Notes: generated by a model not told the origin, from the sequence alone. A stretch of 64,000 nt of DNA from an uncultured Clostridium sp. (GCA_934746015.1 CAKVEW010000003.1:117985-181984); one strand, 5' to 3'. Positions 25,790-35,680 are shown, counted from the first letter of the stretch. Numbers and translations are program-made.

Positions 25790-27553
25790 ATGAATAAAAA
25801 AATAGAAATTAAAGATTATAAAGTTATAGTTATAGGTGGAGGTATGGCAGGAGTATGTGCCGCTATAGCTAGTGCTAGACAAGGAGAAAAGACTGCTCTT
25901 ATAAATAATAGACCAGTATTAGGAGGTAATGCTAGTTCTGAAATAAGAATGCATATATGCGGAGCTGATTATCATGGTTTCAGAAAAAATGCTAGAGAAA
26001 CTGGAATAATTGAAGAAATTTTATTAGACAATAAAATGGCTAATAAAAGTAATTCTTTCTCTATATTAGATACTATCTTATGGGAGAAAACAAGGTTTCA
26101 AGAAAATCTTGATTTATATTTAAATACCCATGTTACAGACCTAATTAAAGATGAAGATAAAATTATAAAAGTTATAGGAGAACAATTAACTACAGAAAAG
26201 ATATTTGAGTTAAATGGAGAAATATTTATAGATGCTACAGGAGATGGTACTATAGCTTATTTATCTGGGGCGGAATATATGAGTGGAAGAGAAGGAAAAG
26301 ATAAGTTTGGAGAAAAATTTGCTCCTGAAACATCTGATAATCATACTATGGGGAATACCCTATTATTTTCAGCGGTAGATATAGGAAAAAAAGTTGAGTT
26401 TATAAAACCAAGCTGGGCAAACACTTATCAAGAGGAAGATTTAGCTTATAGACAACATCATGAAATTAACAGTGGATATTGGTGGATTGAAATTGGTGGA
26501 GATGATCTAGATGTTATTCAGGATGGAGAAGTAATAAGAGATGAACTTTTAAAAGCAGTATATGGAGTATGGGATCACATTAAAAATTCTGAAAATCACA
26601 ATGCAGATAATTTCGCATTAGATTGGGTAGGATTTTTACCGGGAAAAAGAGAGAGTAGAAGAATAGTTGGAGACTATATATTAAAAGAGCAAGATTTATT
26701 TGAGGGTAGGATATTTGATGATGCAATTGCATATGGTGGTTGGCCTATGGATATGCATACTGTAGGGGGAATTAGAACTAGAAGAGAGCCAAATGATTTT
26801 ATTATGATGGATGATTTATATACAATACCTTATAGAAGTATATATTCAAAAAACATAAAGAATTTAATGGTGGCAGGAAGAGATATAAGTGCTTCACATA
26901 TGGCCTTTGGATCTACAAGAGTTATGGCAACTTGTGCAGTTATAGGACAGGCAACTGGTACAGCAGCTGCTATGTGTACAAATAAAAAAGTTTTTCCAAG
27001 AGAGATTAATGAGCATATACATGAGCTTCAGCAAAAGCTTATGAAAGCAGACTGTTATATACCAGGGTTTAAGAATAAAGATATAGAGGATTTAGCATTA
27101 AATTCAAAGATAAGTGCATCAAGTTTCTTAGAAAACTGTCAACCTGAAAATATTATAAATGGATATTCACGAACTATTAAAGATGAAATTAATGCATGGA
27201 TTCCAGAAGAAGTAGATAAGCATCCATGGATTGAGCTTTCTTTTAATAATATTATTTCACCTAAGGAAATATTATTGAAATTTGATTCTAATCTTTCAAG
27301 AGAAATAATGATTTCTTTAACTCATAGTGTTAGAAATCGTCAGCATCATGGGACTCCAAAAGAAATAGTAAAAGATTATGATATTGAATTTTATCATGGA
27401 ACAGAATTAGTAGCAAAAAGAGAGATTAGAAATAATCATAGACGACTAAGTTGCACTAAGTTGGATAATATCAGTTGTAATAGAATAAGAGTTAACCCAT
27501 TAAATACATGGGGCTCTAAGAGTATTTGTATTTATGAAATAAGAATTTATTAG
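25790..27553 (+). CDS. FAD-dependent oxidoreductase with C-terminal jelly-roll-like domain
   Basis: The 587-residue protein opens with a dinucleotide-binding motif VIVIGGGMAGVCAAIASARQ and follows the FAD_oxidored pattern (PVLGGNASSEIRMHICGADY, FIDATGDGTIAYLSGAEYM, GGIRTRREPNDF, NLMVAGRDISASHMAFGSTR). After about residue 430, roughly 150 residues of beta-rich sequence (ENCQPENIINGYSR, WIELSFNNIISPKEILLKFD, CNRIRVNPLNTWGS) resemble a discoidin-like carbohydrate-binding fold. No signal peptide, so cytoplasmic. It lies 17 bases after the second permease gene, suggesting it acts on the imported sugar, perhaps by oxidation. Confidence 0.88.
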   Translation: MNKKIEIKDYKVIVIGGGMAGVCAAIASARQGEKTALINNRPVLGGNASSEIRMHICGADYHGFRKNARETGIIEEILLDNKMANKSNSFSILDTILWEKTRFQENLDLYLNTHVTDLIKDEDKIIKVIGEQLTTEKIFELNGEIFIDATGDGTIAYLSGAEYMSGREGKDKFGEKFAPETSDNHTMGNTLLFSAVDIGKKVEFIKPSWANTYQEEDLAYRQHHEINSGYWWIEIGGDDLDVIQDGEVIRDELLKAVYGVWDHIKNSENHNADNFALDWVGFLPGKRESRRIVGDYILKEQDLFEGRIFDDAIAYGGWPMDMHTVGGIRTRREPNDFIMMDDLYTIPYRSIYSKNIKNLMVAGRDISASHMAFGSTRVMATCAVIGQATGTAAAMCTNKKVFPREINEHIHELQQKLMKADCYIPGFKNKDIEDLALNSKISASSFLENCQPENIINGYSRTIKDEINAWIPEEVDKHPWIELSFNNIISPKEILLKFDSNLSREIMISLTHSVRNRQHHGTPKEIVKDYDIEFYHGTELVAKREIRNNHRRLSCTKLDNISCNRIRVNPLNTWGSKSICIYEIRIY

Positions 27554-27554
27554 A

Positions 27555-27585
27555 AAAGGAGCTGTTTTAAGCAGCTCCTTTAATG
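27555..27585 (+). terminator. Rho-independent terminator after the oxidoreductase gene
   Basis: Arms AAAGGAGCTG/CAGCTCCTTT (27555-27564 with 27572-27581) and a short T run. It separates the transporter operon from the two-component genes. Confidence 0.75.
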
Positions 27586-27690
27586 ATTTAAGGATATTTA
27601 AAATGTGCAGCATAAAGGATTATTTTATATTATGAAGAATAATATAAATAGGTATAAAAAAATGAGACTTATGAGCTGGTGGTGATATAA

Positions 27691-28806
27691 ATGTATAACC
27701 TAGTTATTGCAGATGACGAAAAGAACATAAGAGAAGGGTTAAGTAGATTTATTGATTGGACAGATATTGGATTTAAGGTTGTAATGAAATTTGAAGATGG
27801 AGAAGATGTAATAGATTATATAAATTCTATGTCTGTAGATGTAGTGCTTTGTGATATTAGGATGAATAAGAAATCTGGGCTTGAAGTAGCTAAGTATGTA
27901 TATGAAAATTCTCTAAGTATAAAAGTTGTTTTAATGAGTGGATATCAGGAGTTTGAATATGCTAAAAAAGCTTTAGAGTATAATGTTATTTCTTATATAG
28001 TAAAACCTATAGAGCTTGATGAAATTAAGGATAAATTTATACAGATAAAAAATGATCTCGATAGTTTAAAAATGATAAATGAAAAAATGCAACAGGAAAA
28101 GAAGAAGGCAATGGAAGCTCAGCATGACTTTAGTGTTCTTATAGACCTACAATCCCATTTGATAGAGTCTTTCTTAAACTTTGACAAGCCTTCTATACAC
28201 AGTATTTTTAATGATATTTCTACTAAGGCAATAAATATGCCATTCAATTCTGGACTAAAATTTTTAGAGAACACATTATTGCTTCTACTAAATAGAATAA
28301 ATAATCATTATTTAGGATTGACTATTAAAGAAGAATTGAAGTCTATCATAAGAAAAATTAGTGATGCAAAAAATTATAATAATGCACTTCAAGTTTGTGA
28401 AGAATATATAAATTCAGCAATTAATGGTATTGAAGAGAATAACAATAACAATTTAAGATTAGCTATAAAAAAAGCAAATAAGTATATTGAAGAAAACTAT
28501 ATGTATGATTTAACTTTAGAAAAAGTAGCTGAAACTGTATTCTTGAGTCCTGTTTATTTAAGTAAGATTTATAAGAAAGAAATGGAAATTAACTTTAGTG
28601 ATTATGTAACCCAAAAAAGAATGGAAAGAGCCAAAGAACTATTAAATAATAGAAACTTGAAGGTTTATGAAATATCAGAACTTGTGGGATATAAAAACCT
28701 AAAATACTTTTACAAGATATTTAAAAACTATACAGGATATACTCCTAATAAATATAGGGGGATGTTTATAAGCAATAAATCTAATAAGGCAATAGAAGAT
28801 AAATAG
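27691..28806 (+). CDS. AraC-type response regulator (YesN-like)
   Basis: A receiver domain (residues 1-120; D8-D9, phospho-acceptor D55 in VVLCDIRMNKKSG, Lys in IVKPIELDEI) leads through a helical linker (about 125-265) to an AraC/XylS double helix-turn-helix at the C-terminus (AIKKANKYIEENYMYDLTLEKVAETVFLSPVYLSKIYKK and ELVGYKNLKYFYKIFKNYTGYTPNKYR). YesN-type regulators typically control the adjacent carbohydrate uptake operon. GGTGGTGAT precedes ATG 27691. The kinase gene begins eight bases later. Confidence 0.93.
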   Translation: MYNLVIADDEKNIREGLSRFIDWTDIGFKVVMKFEDGEDVIDYINSMSVDVVLCDIRMNKKSGLEVAKYVYENSLSIKVVLMSGYQEFEYAKKALEYNVISYIVKPIELDEIKDKFIQIKNDLDSLKMINEKMQQEKKKAMEAQHDFSVLIDLQSHLIESFLNFDKPSIHSIFNDISTKAINMPFNSGLKFLENTLLLLLNRINNHYLGLTIKEELKSIIRKISDAKNYNNALQVCEEYINSAINGIEENNNNNLRLAIKKANKYIEENYMYDLTLEKVAETVFLSPVYLSKIYKKEMEINFSDYVTQKRMERAKELLNNRNLKVYEISELVGYKNLKYFYKIFKNYTGYTPNKYRGMFISNKSNKAIEDK

Positions 28807-28814
28807 GTGCTATT

Positions 28815-30623
28815 ATGAGAAAATTTATAAACTTAAATATAAGTAAATATATAAAGGAATACAGATTTAATAGTATTTTAGTAAAGTATTTTATAACCAT
28901 TAATCTTTTTATAACGCTTCCATTATTTTTAGCTATATTTATTGCTTTTAATTATTTAAATGATATATATAAGCAACAGATAATGACTGCTAACCAGGCA
29001 GCTTTGTCTAGAACAAAAGATAGTATTGACATGATAAGTAGACAGGTTGAAACAACCCTCTTAAGTCTTGCTACAGACTTAGAAGTAGAAAATATATTGA
29101 GATTTAATAACCACAATTACAATGAAAAAGATTCAAATATGATTAAGAGTATAAATAGTGTTGAAAAAGTAATAAATACCTATGTATATTATGGAGATTT
29201 CATAGACTCTATTTGTATATACTCTAAAAAAAGTGGGTATAAGGTTGTTACAAGTAATGTATCATATATAGATTGGAAGTATAGTAACACTATTGAAGAG
29301 GAATTTAATAATAATATTTCTAAAAATTATTGGACATCTGTTATTCCAGAAAAGAATACAATATCATTTTTTAGATCAATACCTATATATTCTAGTGAGA
29401 AGAGTGGGGTAGTTGTTGTTAGTATAGATATTGATAGAATTAATAAGCTTATAAATGAAAATAAGGATGTTATTATTGAGGATTTCTATATACTAAATAA
29501 TGATTTAATAGTATTTAATAAAGATAAAAATCTATTAAATCAGAATATTACAAGGGTAGAATTATTAGAAGGAATGAAGAGATTAAATTTAGGTGAAGGT
29601 AGTACTATAACAGTAGAAGGAAACGAATACTTTATAAATAATATTAAATCTGATTATAATGAATGGAACTTTATATCTCTAGTAAGTGCCAAGGATAATA
29701 AATTAAGGGTAAATAGAATAAGAGATATAATGATTGGATTTTTAATTTTCAGTATAATAATAGTACTTATTATTTCATTTCTTATAGCTGTCAAGCTATT
29801 CACTCCAATAGATGAAATACTTAGAATACTAGAGAAGAAAAATAATGATAGTGGGCCAATTTACAGTAAGTCAAAGATAAATGAATTGAAAATAATATAT
29901 AGAGGTTTAGAAAACTCCATGAGTGATGTTAAGTATCTTAAAGAAGAACTTAATAATAGAATTCGACTTTTAAAGAAAGCTAGATCTATAGCACTCCAAT
30001 CACAAATAAATTCCCACTTTTTATTTAATACTTTAGAGAATATAAAGTGGAAGGTTATGGAGTTCACAAATGGAGAAAATGAAGGAAGTCATATGATTTC
30101 AAATCTTTCAAAACTTTTAAGGATTGGTCTTAATACAAAAGAGTATATGAATAATTTAGAAAATGAAATTGAACATATAAAAATATATTTAGAAATACAG
30201 AAAATAAGATATGATGATAGATTTGAAGTTATTTATAATATTGAGGATGAAACATTAGAAACAATGTTGCCAAAGATAACACTTCAACCTATTGTAGAAA
30301 ATGCAATTTATCACGGAATAAAGCCAACCAATAAAAAATGTATTTTAACTATAAAATCTTTGCTTTTAAAGGATAAAGTTTTTATAGAGATTAGTGATGA
30401 TGGTATAGGTATGGATGAAGATAAGTGTAGCTATATTAATAATGAGCTTCAGACAGAGTATATAAAGGAAGAGAATCATATAGGAATAAAAAATGTTAAT
30501 CAAAGGATAAAGCTTAGCTTTGGAGAAAATTATGGTATAGAAATAAAAAGTAAGATTAATATTGGGACAAGTATAATTATAGCAGTGCCATCAGATTTTA
30601 AAAATAACTCTAATGAGCTATAG
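28815..30623 (+). CDS. Sensor histidine kinase (YesM-like)
   Basis: The 602-residue kinase has membrane segments near residues 27-47 and 303-325 enclosing a ~255-residue extracytoplasmic dCache-like sensor, then a HAMP region and the LytS/YesM-type kinase domain with the phospho-acceptor His in QSQINSHFLFNTLENIKW. The N box (LQPIVENAIYHGI) and G box (ISDDGIGMDE, HIGIKNVNQRI) are present. It probably senses the sugar, or its binding protein, and phosphorylates the preceding regulator. Confidence 0.93.
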   Translation: MRKFINLNISKYIKEYRFNSILVKYFITINLFITLPLFLAIFIAFNYLNDIYKQQIMTANQAALSRTKDSIDMISRQVETTLLSLATDLEVENILRFNNHNYNEKDSNMIKSINSVEKVINTYVYYGDFIDSICIYSKKSGYKVVTSNVSYIDWKYSNTIEEEFNNNISKNYWTSVIPEKNTISFFRSIPIYSSEKSGVVVVSIDIDRINKLINENKDVIIEDFYILNNDLIVFNKDKNLLNQNITRVELLEGMKRLNLGEGSTITVEGNEYFINNIKSDYNEWNFISLVSAKDNKLRVNRIRDIMIGFLIFSIIIVLIISFLIAVKLFTPIDEILRILEKKNNDSGPIYSKSKINELKIIYRGLENSMSDVKYLKEELNNRIRLLKKARSIALQSQINSHFLFNTLENIKWKVMEFTNGENEGSHMISNLSKLLRIGLNTKEYMNNLENEIEHIKIYLEIQKIRYDDRFEVIYNIEDETLETMLPKITLQPIVENAIYHGIKPTNKKCILTIKSLLLKDKVFIEISDDGIGMDEDKCSYINNELQTEYIKEENHIGIKNVNQRIKLSFGENYGIEIKSKINIGTSIIIAVPSDFKNNSNEL

Positions 30624-30970
30624 TAAAAATCCTAAGTGTAAATGAAAGATAAAAATATAATACTTTAGATTTTTAAGCTAATAAATACTATCTGAAATAA
30701 TAGAAAATTATTGATAGTAAATAGATATAAGAATATACTTAACGTATTTCAAAAATCTAAGTAAAGTTACAAAACTTTCATAAGTTCAGTATTGTAGTAT
30801 GGTTAATATGGCTGGTTTAATAATAGGAATGTCAAAATAAAATATATTATTTTAAAACATTAGATATTTCGATTACAAATAGTTTATGGGAAATAACCTC
30901 ATAAAAATATAAAATACTTTTAAAATACTAAACCTTAATTATTCCATTTTTTCATTTCAATTTTGAGATA
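30624..30970. other. Gene-free AT-rich gap
   Basis: About 350 bases between the kinase gene and the terminator of the minus-strand ftsH-like gene. I find no frame with a ribosome binding site, no repeat and no convincing RNA structure; only short AT-rich dyads. Confidence 0.5.
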
Positions 30971-30972
30971 GA

Positions 30973-31016
30973 AAAAGAGAAGTTTCATTATTTCATTTGA
31001 AAACTTCTCTTATTTT
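30973..31016. terminator. Terminator of the ftsH-like gene, usable in both directions
   Basis: Arms AAGAGAAGTTT/AAACTTCTCTT around a loop of about 15 bases, with A/T runs on both sides, directly abut the minus-strand stop codon. Confidence 0.8.
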
Positions 31017-32762
31017 TTATCTATAATTCTTACCTATAATCTCGTATATAGCATATTCTTCTAATGTCTCTTGATCTATTAATTCCATAGCTATTTTATC
31101 CAAGATATTTTTATTTTCTTTTAATGTATTTACTGTTTCTTCATACAATGAATTAACTAATTCTCTACATTCTTCAACTATAGGATTTCCATAGCTAGTT
31201 GAAAGTTGTCCTAATTTTGATAGCTTTAATAGACCTAAGGTATTTCCCATTCCATATTCTGAAATCATGGACATAGCCATTTCAGTAGTTTGACTTAAAT
31301 CTCCTTCAGCACCAGTTGAAATTTTTTCTTTTCCAAAAATAATTTCTTCAGCAGCTCTACCTCCTAGTAAAACCATTATTCTGTTTTTTAAGTAATCTAA
31401 TCTTTGATAAGATTTATCTTTAGGTATAGTTAATGTATAGCCACCTGCACCATTAGTAGTAGGGATAATAGTAATTTTAGATACTTTATCTTCAGGTGTT
31501 TTTATAAGTGAAACCAAAGCATGTCCAGCTTCGTGGTATGAAGTTAAAAGTCTATCTTCTTCTAAATAATGTCCTCTTTCCTTTTTCTCATATCCAGCAA
31601 GAACAATTGAATAAGCTTTATTTATATGATCTTCAGTTAATGAAGATGAATTTTCTTTAGCTGCTATTATTGCAGCCTCATTAATTAAACTTTCTAATTT
31701 AGCTCCAGAAAAGTATGCAGTTTTTCTAGCAATATTTTTTATATTAATTTCATTATGAGGTTTATTTTCTAAATGAAGAGAAATGATTTTTTCTCTTGCA
31801 GATAAATCAGGTAATGAAACCTCTATATGTCTATCAAATCTACCAGGTCTAAGAAGGGCTGAATCAAGGGTATCTAGCCTGTTAGTAGCAGCAATAACTA
31901 CTATGCCTTCTTTTTCACCAAAACCGGACATTTCAGTTAAAAGAGCATTTAAAGTTTGATCTCTTTCATCATTTGCACTTGAAGCACCATTTCCGCCTCT
32001 TTTTTTACCTATTGCATCTATTTCATCAATAAATATAACAGCCTTTCCTTGGGCTTTTGCTTTCTTAAATAAATTTCTTATTCTAGCTGCCCCAACCCCT
32101 ACATATACTTGTACAAAATCAGAACCGCTTAAAGCATAAAATGGAACTTTAGCTTCACCTGCCACTGCTTTAGCAAGTAGAGTTTTACCAGTACCAGGAG
32201 AACCATAAAGTATAACTCCCTTTGGCATTCTAGCACCATATTCTTTATATTTTTCAGGATTTTTTAAAAAGTCAACTATGTCCATAAGACTTTCCTTAGC
32301 TTCTTCATTTCCAGCAACTGAATTAAAAGTTAATACATTTTCCTCTGTAGAAAAATCTTTCATATCTAAGTTAGTAATCTTAGATGTACTTCTTTTACCC
32401 ATAGAAATAAATACAATTGAAATTACTGAAGCTAAAAATACTATGGATGTAATAGCTTTAGAAGGACTACTTATATTTTCATCTGAAATATCTATATTAT
32501 TTTTTAATAAATCTTCTTTTAATGTTGGACTATTAGGATTTTCAGTAGAATATTTACTACCATCATTTAAAAACACAGTAAGCTTAGAGCTATTATTAAA
32601 AATTACTTTAGATATATTATTATCAGTTATATCTTGTAAAAACATTGAATATTGTTTATTGTAGTTAGCAGTTTTACCAAAACTTAAATACATTAAAACC
32701 AATGTTGAAAGAATAGCTGTTGCTATTGGAATAAAAATCAAATTTTTCTTTAGTTTGTTCAT
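31017..32762 (-). CDS. FtsH-family membrane AAA+ metalloprotease (paralogue)
   Basis: The 581-residue protein has membrane segments at about 8-28 and 103-121 enclosing an ~75-residue extracytoplasmic domain, Walker A GSPGTGKT (187-194), Walker B VIFIDEIDAIG, the SRH region NRLDTLDSALLRPGRFDRHI and the M41 zinc site HEAGH (410-414), so both activities should be intact. It degrades membrane and regulatory proteins from the cytoplasmic face. It is shorter than typical housekeeping FtsH (about 600-650) and lacks the usual tilS-hpt neighbourhood, so I regard it as a second copy. AGGAGG precedes ATG 32762. Transcribed divergently from the next gene. Confidence 0.9.
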   Translation of the reverse strand: MNKLKKNLIFIPIATAILSTLVLMYLSFGKTANYNKQYSMFLQDITDNNISKVIFNNSSKLTVFLNDGSKYSTENPNSPTLKEDLLKNNIDISDENISSPSKAITSIVFLASVISIVFISMGKRSTSKITNLDMKDFSTEENVLTFNSVAGNEEAKESLMDIVDFLKNPEKYKEYGARMPKGVILYGSPGTGKTLLAKAVAGEAKVPFYALSGSDFVQVYVGVGAARIRNLFKKAKAQGKAVIFIDEIDAIGKKRGGNGASSANDERDQTLNALLTEMSGFGEKEGIVVIAATNRLDTLDSALLRPGRFDRHIEVSLPDLSAREKIISLHLENKPHNEINIKNIARKTAYFSGAKLESLINEAAIIAAKENSSSLTEDHINKAYSIVLAGYEKKERGHYLEEDRLLTSYHEAGHALVSLIKTPEDKVSKITIIPTTNGAGGYTLTIPKDKSYQRLDYLKNRIMVLLGGRAAEEIIFGKEKISTGAEGDLSQTTEMAMSMISEYGMGNTLGLLKLSKLGQLSTSYGNPIVEECRELVNSLYEETVNTLKENKNILDKIAMELIDQETLEEYAIYEIIGKNYR

Positions 32763-32984
32763 TATTACCTCCTAGATAGAAGATTAATTATCAAAAATAT
32801 TTTAACATCTTTAAAAATTTAGTCCACTTAATAACCTAGATTATTCCTATGTAAGTGTTGGAATATATGCTAAATAAAAAACATATCTTTAAAAAGTTAT
32901 GTAAATAGAGTATACTTTATATAAAATAGCTGACTGATTAGACTAATGATTTTAATAAGTAATATATAAGGAGAGATAATAAAA

Positions 32985-33407
32985 TTGCTTTATTCAACTA
33001 TGTTATCATCAAAGGATATTACTAAGTTAGTTAATTCAAAAAGCAAAGATAAAGGTATAGAGATAACCCATATAGAAATAGATGATGGAATAAGTTTTTC
33101 AGGTAATATTTTTAGTAAAATAAATAGTAAATTTAGTGGAAGTCTTTATATTAAAAGTTTTTATGATAATAAAATAGTTATTGGAACAAAAGATATAAAT
33201 ATATATAAACTAGGCATATTAAAGGGAATCAGCAATGTAGTTTTAAAATCAGTAGTTAAAATCATTGGAGAAGAACAGCTTAGTATAAAAGGAAAAGATA
33301 TTGTTATTGATTTAGATAAGTATGAAGCAAATATAGAGGATGTATATATAAAGGACAAGTTTCTTTATATAATAGGATCTAACTTAAAGTTGTATATTAA
33401 TGCATAA
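32985..33407 (+). CDS. Unknown protein (140 aa), paralogue of the next gene's N-terminus
   Basis: The TTG 32985 start is supported by AAGGAGAG nine bases upstream. The sequence is rich in short beta-strand patterns (IEIDDGISFSGN, IVIDLDKYEANIEDVYIKDKFLYI) and has no signal peptide or membrane segment. Its order of motifs (N-terminal helix, GS-type strand, GILKG helix, V-V-K-I helix, KDIVIDLDKY, VYIKDKFLYI) parallels residues 1-150 of the next gene product, so the pair probably arose by duplication. The repeated-strand layout recalls LmeA-like lipid-binding domains, but I cannot confirm this. Confidence 0.65.
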   Translation: MLYSTMLSSKDITKLVNSKSKDKGIEITHIEIDDGISFSGNIFSKINSKFSGSLYIKSFYDNKIVIGTKDINIYKLGILKGISNVVLKSVVKIIGEEQLSIKGKDIVIDLDKYEANIEDVYIKDKFLYIIGSNLKLYINA

Positions 33408-33431
33408 TTAACTTATTAATGGGAGGTAAGT

Positions 33432-34388
33432 ATGAATATTTCAAGTGTTAAGGTGGCATTAACAGGTCAAGATCTATTAAGTATTATAAATGAATTTGTA
33501 AGTATAGAAGGCCTAAATCTACAAAAAATTGAAATTGAAGATGAAATAAGATTATATGGAAGCTTTACAAAAGGTATAACTATTAATTTTACAGCTGGTG
33601 TTAAGCTTAGCAGGATAGAAGATGGAATAATACATGGAGAAGTTTCATTCTTTAAGGTAGCTAAATTAAAGGTGTTCTCAATATTTAGAAAGGCTGCATT
33701 AAAGTTTGCATTAAAATCTTTAGAAGAAAAAGGGATAAGCTATAATGATGGTAAGGTAGTAATAAATATTAAATATTTATTGAAGGATGTTCCATATGTT
33801 GATTTAGACATAGCAGATATATATTTCACTCAAGATCTTTTAAATGTTGATGTAGCAAATATTAATATTTCAATTAAGGGTACATTAATAAAAGAGATAC
33901 CAGTAGAAGAAGAGAAAGAAGAAGACAGTGAAGTAATTGATGAAGATATAGAAAAGGTAAAGGACTATTATAGTCTAGGAAGAAATTTTGCAGTAGAAAA
34001 ACTTCCTAAAAAGATAAAAACTTATAGTGATTATCTATTTATAGTTCCAGATATGGCAGCTTTATTATATAGATTATTGAAAGATAAGAGAGTTTCTTTA
34101 AAAACAAAGCTTATTATTTCAGGAGCTGTAGCATATATTGCTTTTCCAACGGATATAATACCAGATAGCATACCTTTTATAGGTAAAGTAGATGAAATAG
34201 CAGTTGCATTTTTTGCACTAGAAAGAATAATTGATGATGTACCAATTAAAGTAGTATTAGAAAATTGGGAAGGTAAAAATGATATTGTTTTTGTAATAAG
34301 AAATATTGTTGAATATGTAGTAAACTTCACAGGAGCTAGAAATGTAGAGAAGATTTACAACTTTATTGAGGAAATTGTGTCATTATAA
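33432..34388 (+). CDS. DUF1232-containing protein (318 aa)
   Basis: Residues about 1-155 are a beta-rich domain like the previous protein; an acidic linker (EEEKEEDSEVIDEDIEKVK) follows, and the C-terminal part carries a DUF1232 (YkvA-like) segment: LKTKLIISGAVAYIAFPTDIIPDSIPFIGKVDEIAV, which in other proteins forms a short membrane hairpin. Function of DUF1232 is unknown. AGGAGGT-like GGGAGGT precedes ATG 33432, 24 bases after the paralogue, so the two form an operon, possibly extended to RNase H 23 bases further on. Confidence 0.8.
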   Translation: MNISSVKVALTGQDLLSIINEFVSIEGLNLQKIEIEDEIRLYGSFTKGITINFTAGVKLSRIEDGIIHGEVSFFKVAKLKVFSIFRKAALKFALKSLEEKGISYNDGKVVINIKYLLKDVPYVDLDIADIYFTQDLLNVDVANINISIKGTLIKEIPVEEEKEEDSEVIDEDIEKVKDYYSLGRNFAVEKLPKKIKTYSDYLFIVPDMAALLYRLLKDKRVSLKTKLIISGAVAYIAFPTDIIPDSIPFIGKVDEIAVAFFALERIIDDVPIKVVLENWEGKNDIVFVIRNIVEYVVNFTGARNVEKIYNFIEEIVSL

Positions 34389-34411
34389 AAGAAGACGAAG
34401 GAGTACTATAA

Positions 34412-35365
34412 ATGGCAAAAAAAGTTTATGCAATTAAGGAAGGTTTTAACTTTAGTACGAATGAAAAAGTTGAAAACTTAATAGTGGATACTTGGGCAGA
34501 ATGCCAAAGGTATATAAAGGGAGTTAAGGGAGCTAAATATAAAAGCTTTGAAGATATAAATGAAGCTAAGGAATTTCTATCTAAAGGTGATGGAATGTTA
34601 AAAAAAGGTGTAGATAGTTATCCTATGGATTGTTTACATATTTATGTAGACGGAAGTTATAATATTTCCACAGAAAGATATGCCTATGCTTTAGTAGCTG
34701 TTAAAGATAATGTAATAGAGTATGTTGAAAATGGCAAAAGTGAAGATAATTCTAGCAAAGCTATAAGACAAATTGCTGGAGAATTAGAAGCTACAGTTAA
34801 GGGTGTGGAATATGCCTTAAAGCAAAAGGAAAAAAAAGTAGTAATTTTCCATGACTATGCTGGAATAGCTCATCATGCTACTGGATTTTGGGAAAGAAAA
34901 GAACAATCATCAGTAAATTATCATAATAAAATGAAAAGCTTAATGGATAGTGGAATTGAAGTTATATTTGTTAAGGTAGATAGTCATACAGGTGATTTAT
35001 ATAATGAAATTGCAGATGAAAAATGTAAGGAAGCCTTAAATATTGAATCTAATAATGAGGTTTATAAATATCTTGGAAGTAACGAAATATATGTTTCTAA
35101 TGCTTTGGTTAAAGAAAAACTTAAAAATATAGCTAAAGATAGAGATTATAATATTATTTCTAAAGATAACTCTATTATAATAGAAGAAAAAGATGATTCT
35201 CTAGTTTTAGAAGATAAAGAAGAGGCTGCTTTAGATAATAATTATTATGAAGATGAAGAAATAATAGAAAAGCTAAGAGATATTCTAAAGAAGCTTCCTA
35301 AAGAAAAACAAAAGGATATTCTAAGTTATGCAGAATATCTTCTAAATAAGGAAATTAAAAAATAA
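34412..35365 (+). CDS. rnhA: Ribonuclease H with viroplasmin-type N-terminal domain
   Basis: RNase H removes RNA from RNA-DNA hybrids. The N-terminal ~45 residues (KVYAIKEGFNFSTNEKV, TWAECQRYIKGVKGAKYKSF) form the hybrid-binding domain found in eukaryote-type RNase HI. The catalytic domain (about 70-205) has the acidic residues in IYVDGS, ELEAT and ADEKC, with the DSHTGDLYNEIADEKCKEAL end. The last ~105 residues are an acidic helical extension (LRDILKKLPKEKQKDILSYAEYLL) beyond the normal family length. AAGGAG precedes ATG 34412. Confidence 0.88.
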   Translation: MAKKVYAIKEGFNFSTNEKVENLIVDTWAECQRYIKGVKGAKYKSFEDINEAKEFLSKGDGMLKKGVDSYPMDCLHIYVDGSYNISTERYAYALVAVKDNVIEYVENGKSEDNSSKAIRQIAGELEATVKGVEYALKQKEKKVVIFHDYAGIAHHATGFWERKEQSSVNYHNKMKSLMDSGIEVIFVKVDSHTGDLYNEIADEKCKEALNIESNNEVYKYLGSNEIYVSNALVKEKLKNIAKDRDYNIISKDNSIIIEEKDDSLVLEDKEEAALDNNYYEDEEIIEKLRDILKKLPKEKQKDILSYAEYLLNKEIKK

Positions 35366-35443
35366 TTATAATAATCATTTCATGAATATAACATTAAAAA
35401 ATACAAATAATAATATTAGAAAAATATTTATGAGGTGATGTAA

Positions 35444-35617
35444 ATGCTAAGAATGCTTAAAGGAATGGCGGCAGGAGCTGTAATCGGAGTTGCGGTAAGT
35501 GCTGTTATGTTACCACAATTGGATAGAAAAACTCAAAGAAACTTAAGAAGAGTGGGAAGAAGAGCTATGAATATGGCTGAAGATGCTTGTGATATGATGA
35601 TGGGATATATGAGATAG
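35444..35617 (+). CDS. YtxH-like small protein (57 aa)
   Basis: The frame starts MLRMLKGMAAGAVIGVAVSA, a Gly/Ala-rich hydrophobic helix, and continues with a basic stretch (RKTQRNLRRVGRRAMN) and a Met-rich tail. GAGGTGATG lies just upstream of ATG 35444. This matches the YtxH-like group of short membrane-associated proteins found in many Firmicutes, function unknown. A terminator follows. Confidence 0.75.
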   Translation: MLRMLKGMAAGAVIGVAVSAVMLPQLDRKTQRNLRRVGRRAMNMAEDACDMMMGYMR

Positions 35618-35647
35618 AAAAGTTTTATAGAACAATGTAGAATTAAT

Positions 35648-35680
35648 TTTTGAGCTGTTGAGACAGCTCAATTTTTTTTA
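35648..35680 (+). terminator. Rho-independent terminator
   Basis: Arms TTGAGCTGT/ACAGCTCAA with loop TGAG followed by eight T. The gap from here to 35962 holds AT-rich promoter-like sequence and one short frame described separately. Confidence 0.88.

Noticed and set aside
32278..32664. 128-codon plus-strand frame inside the ftsH-like gene
   Set aside because: Antisense shadow of an intact FtsH coding sequence.
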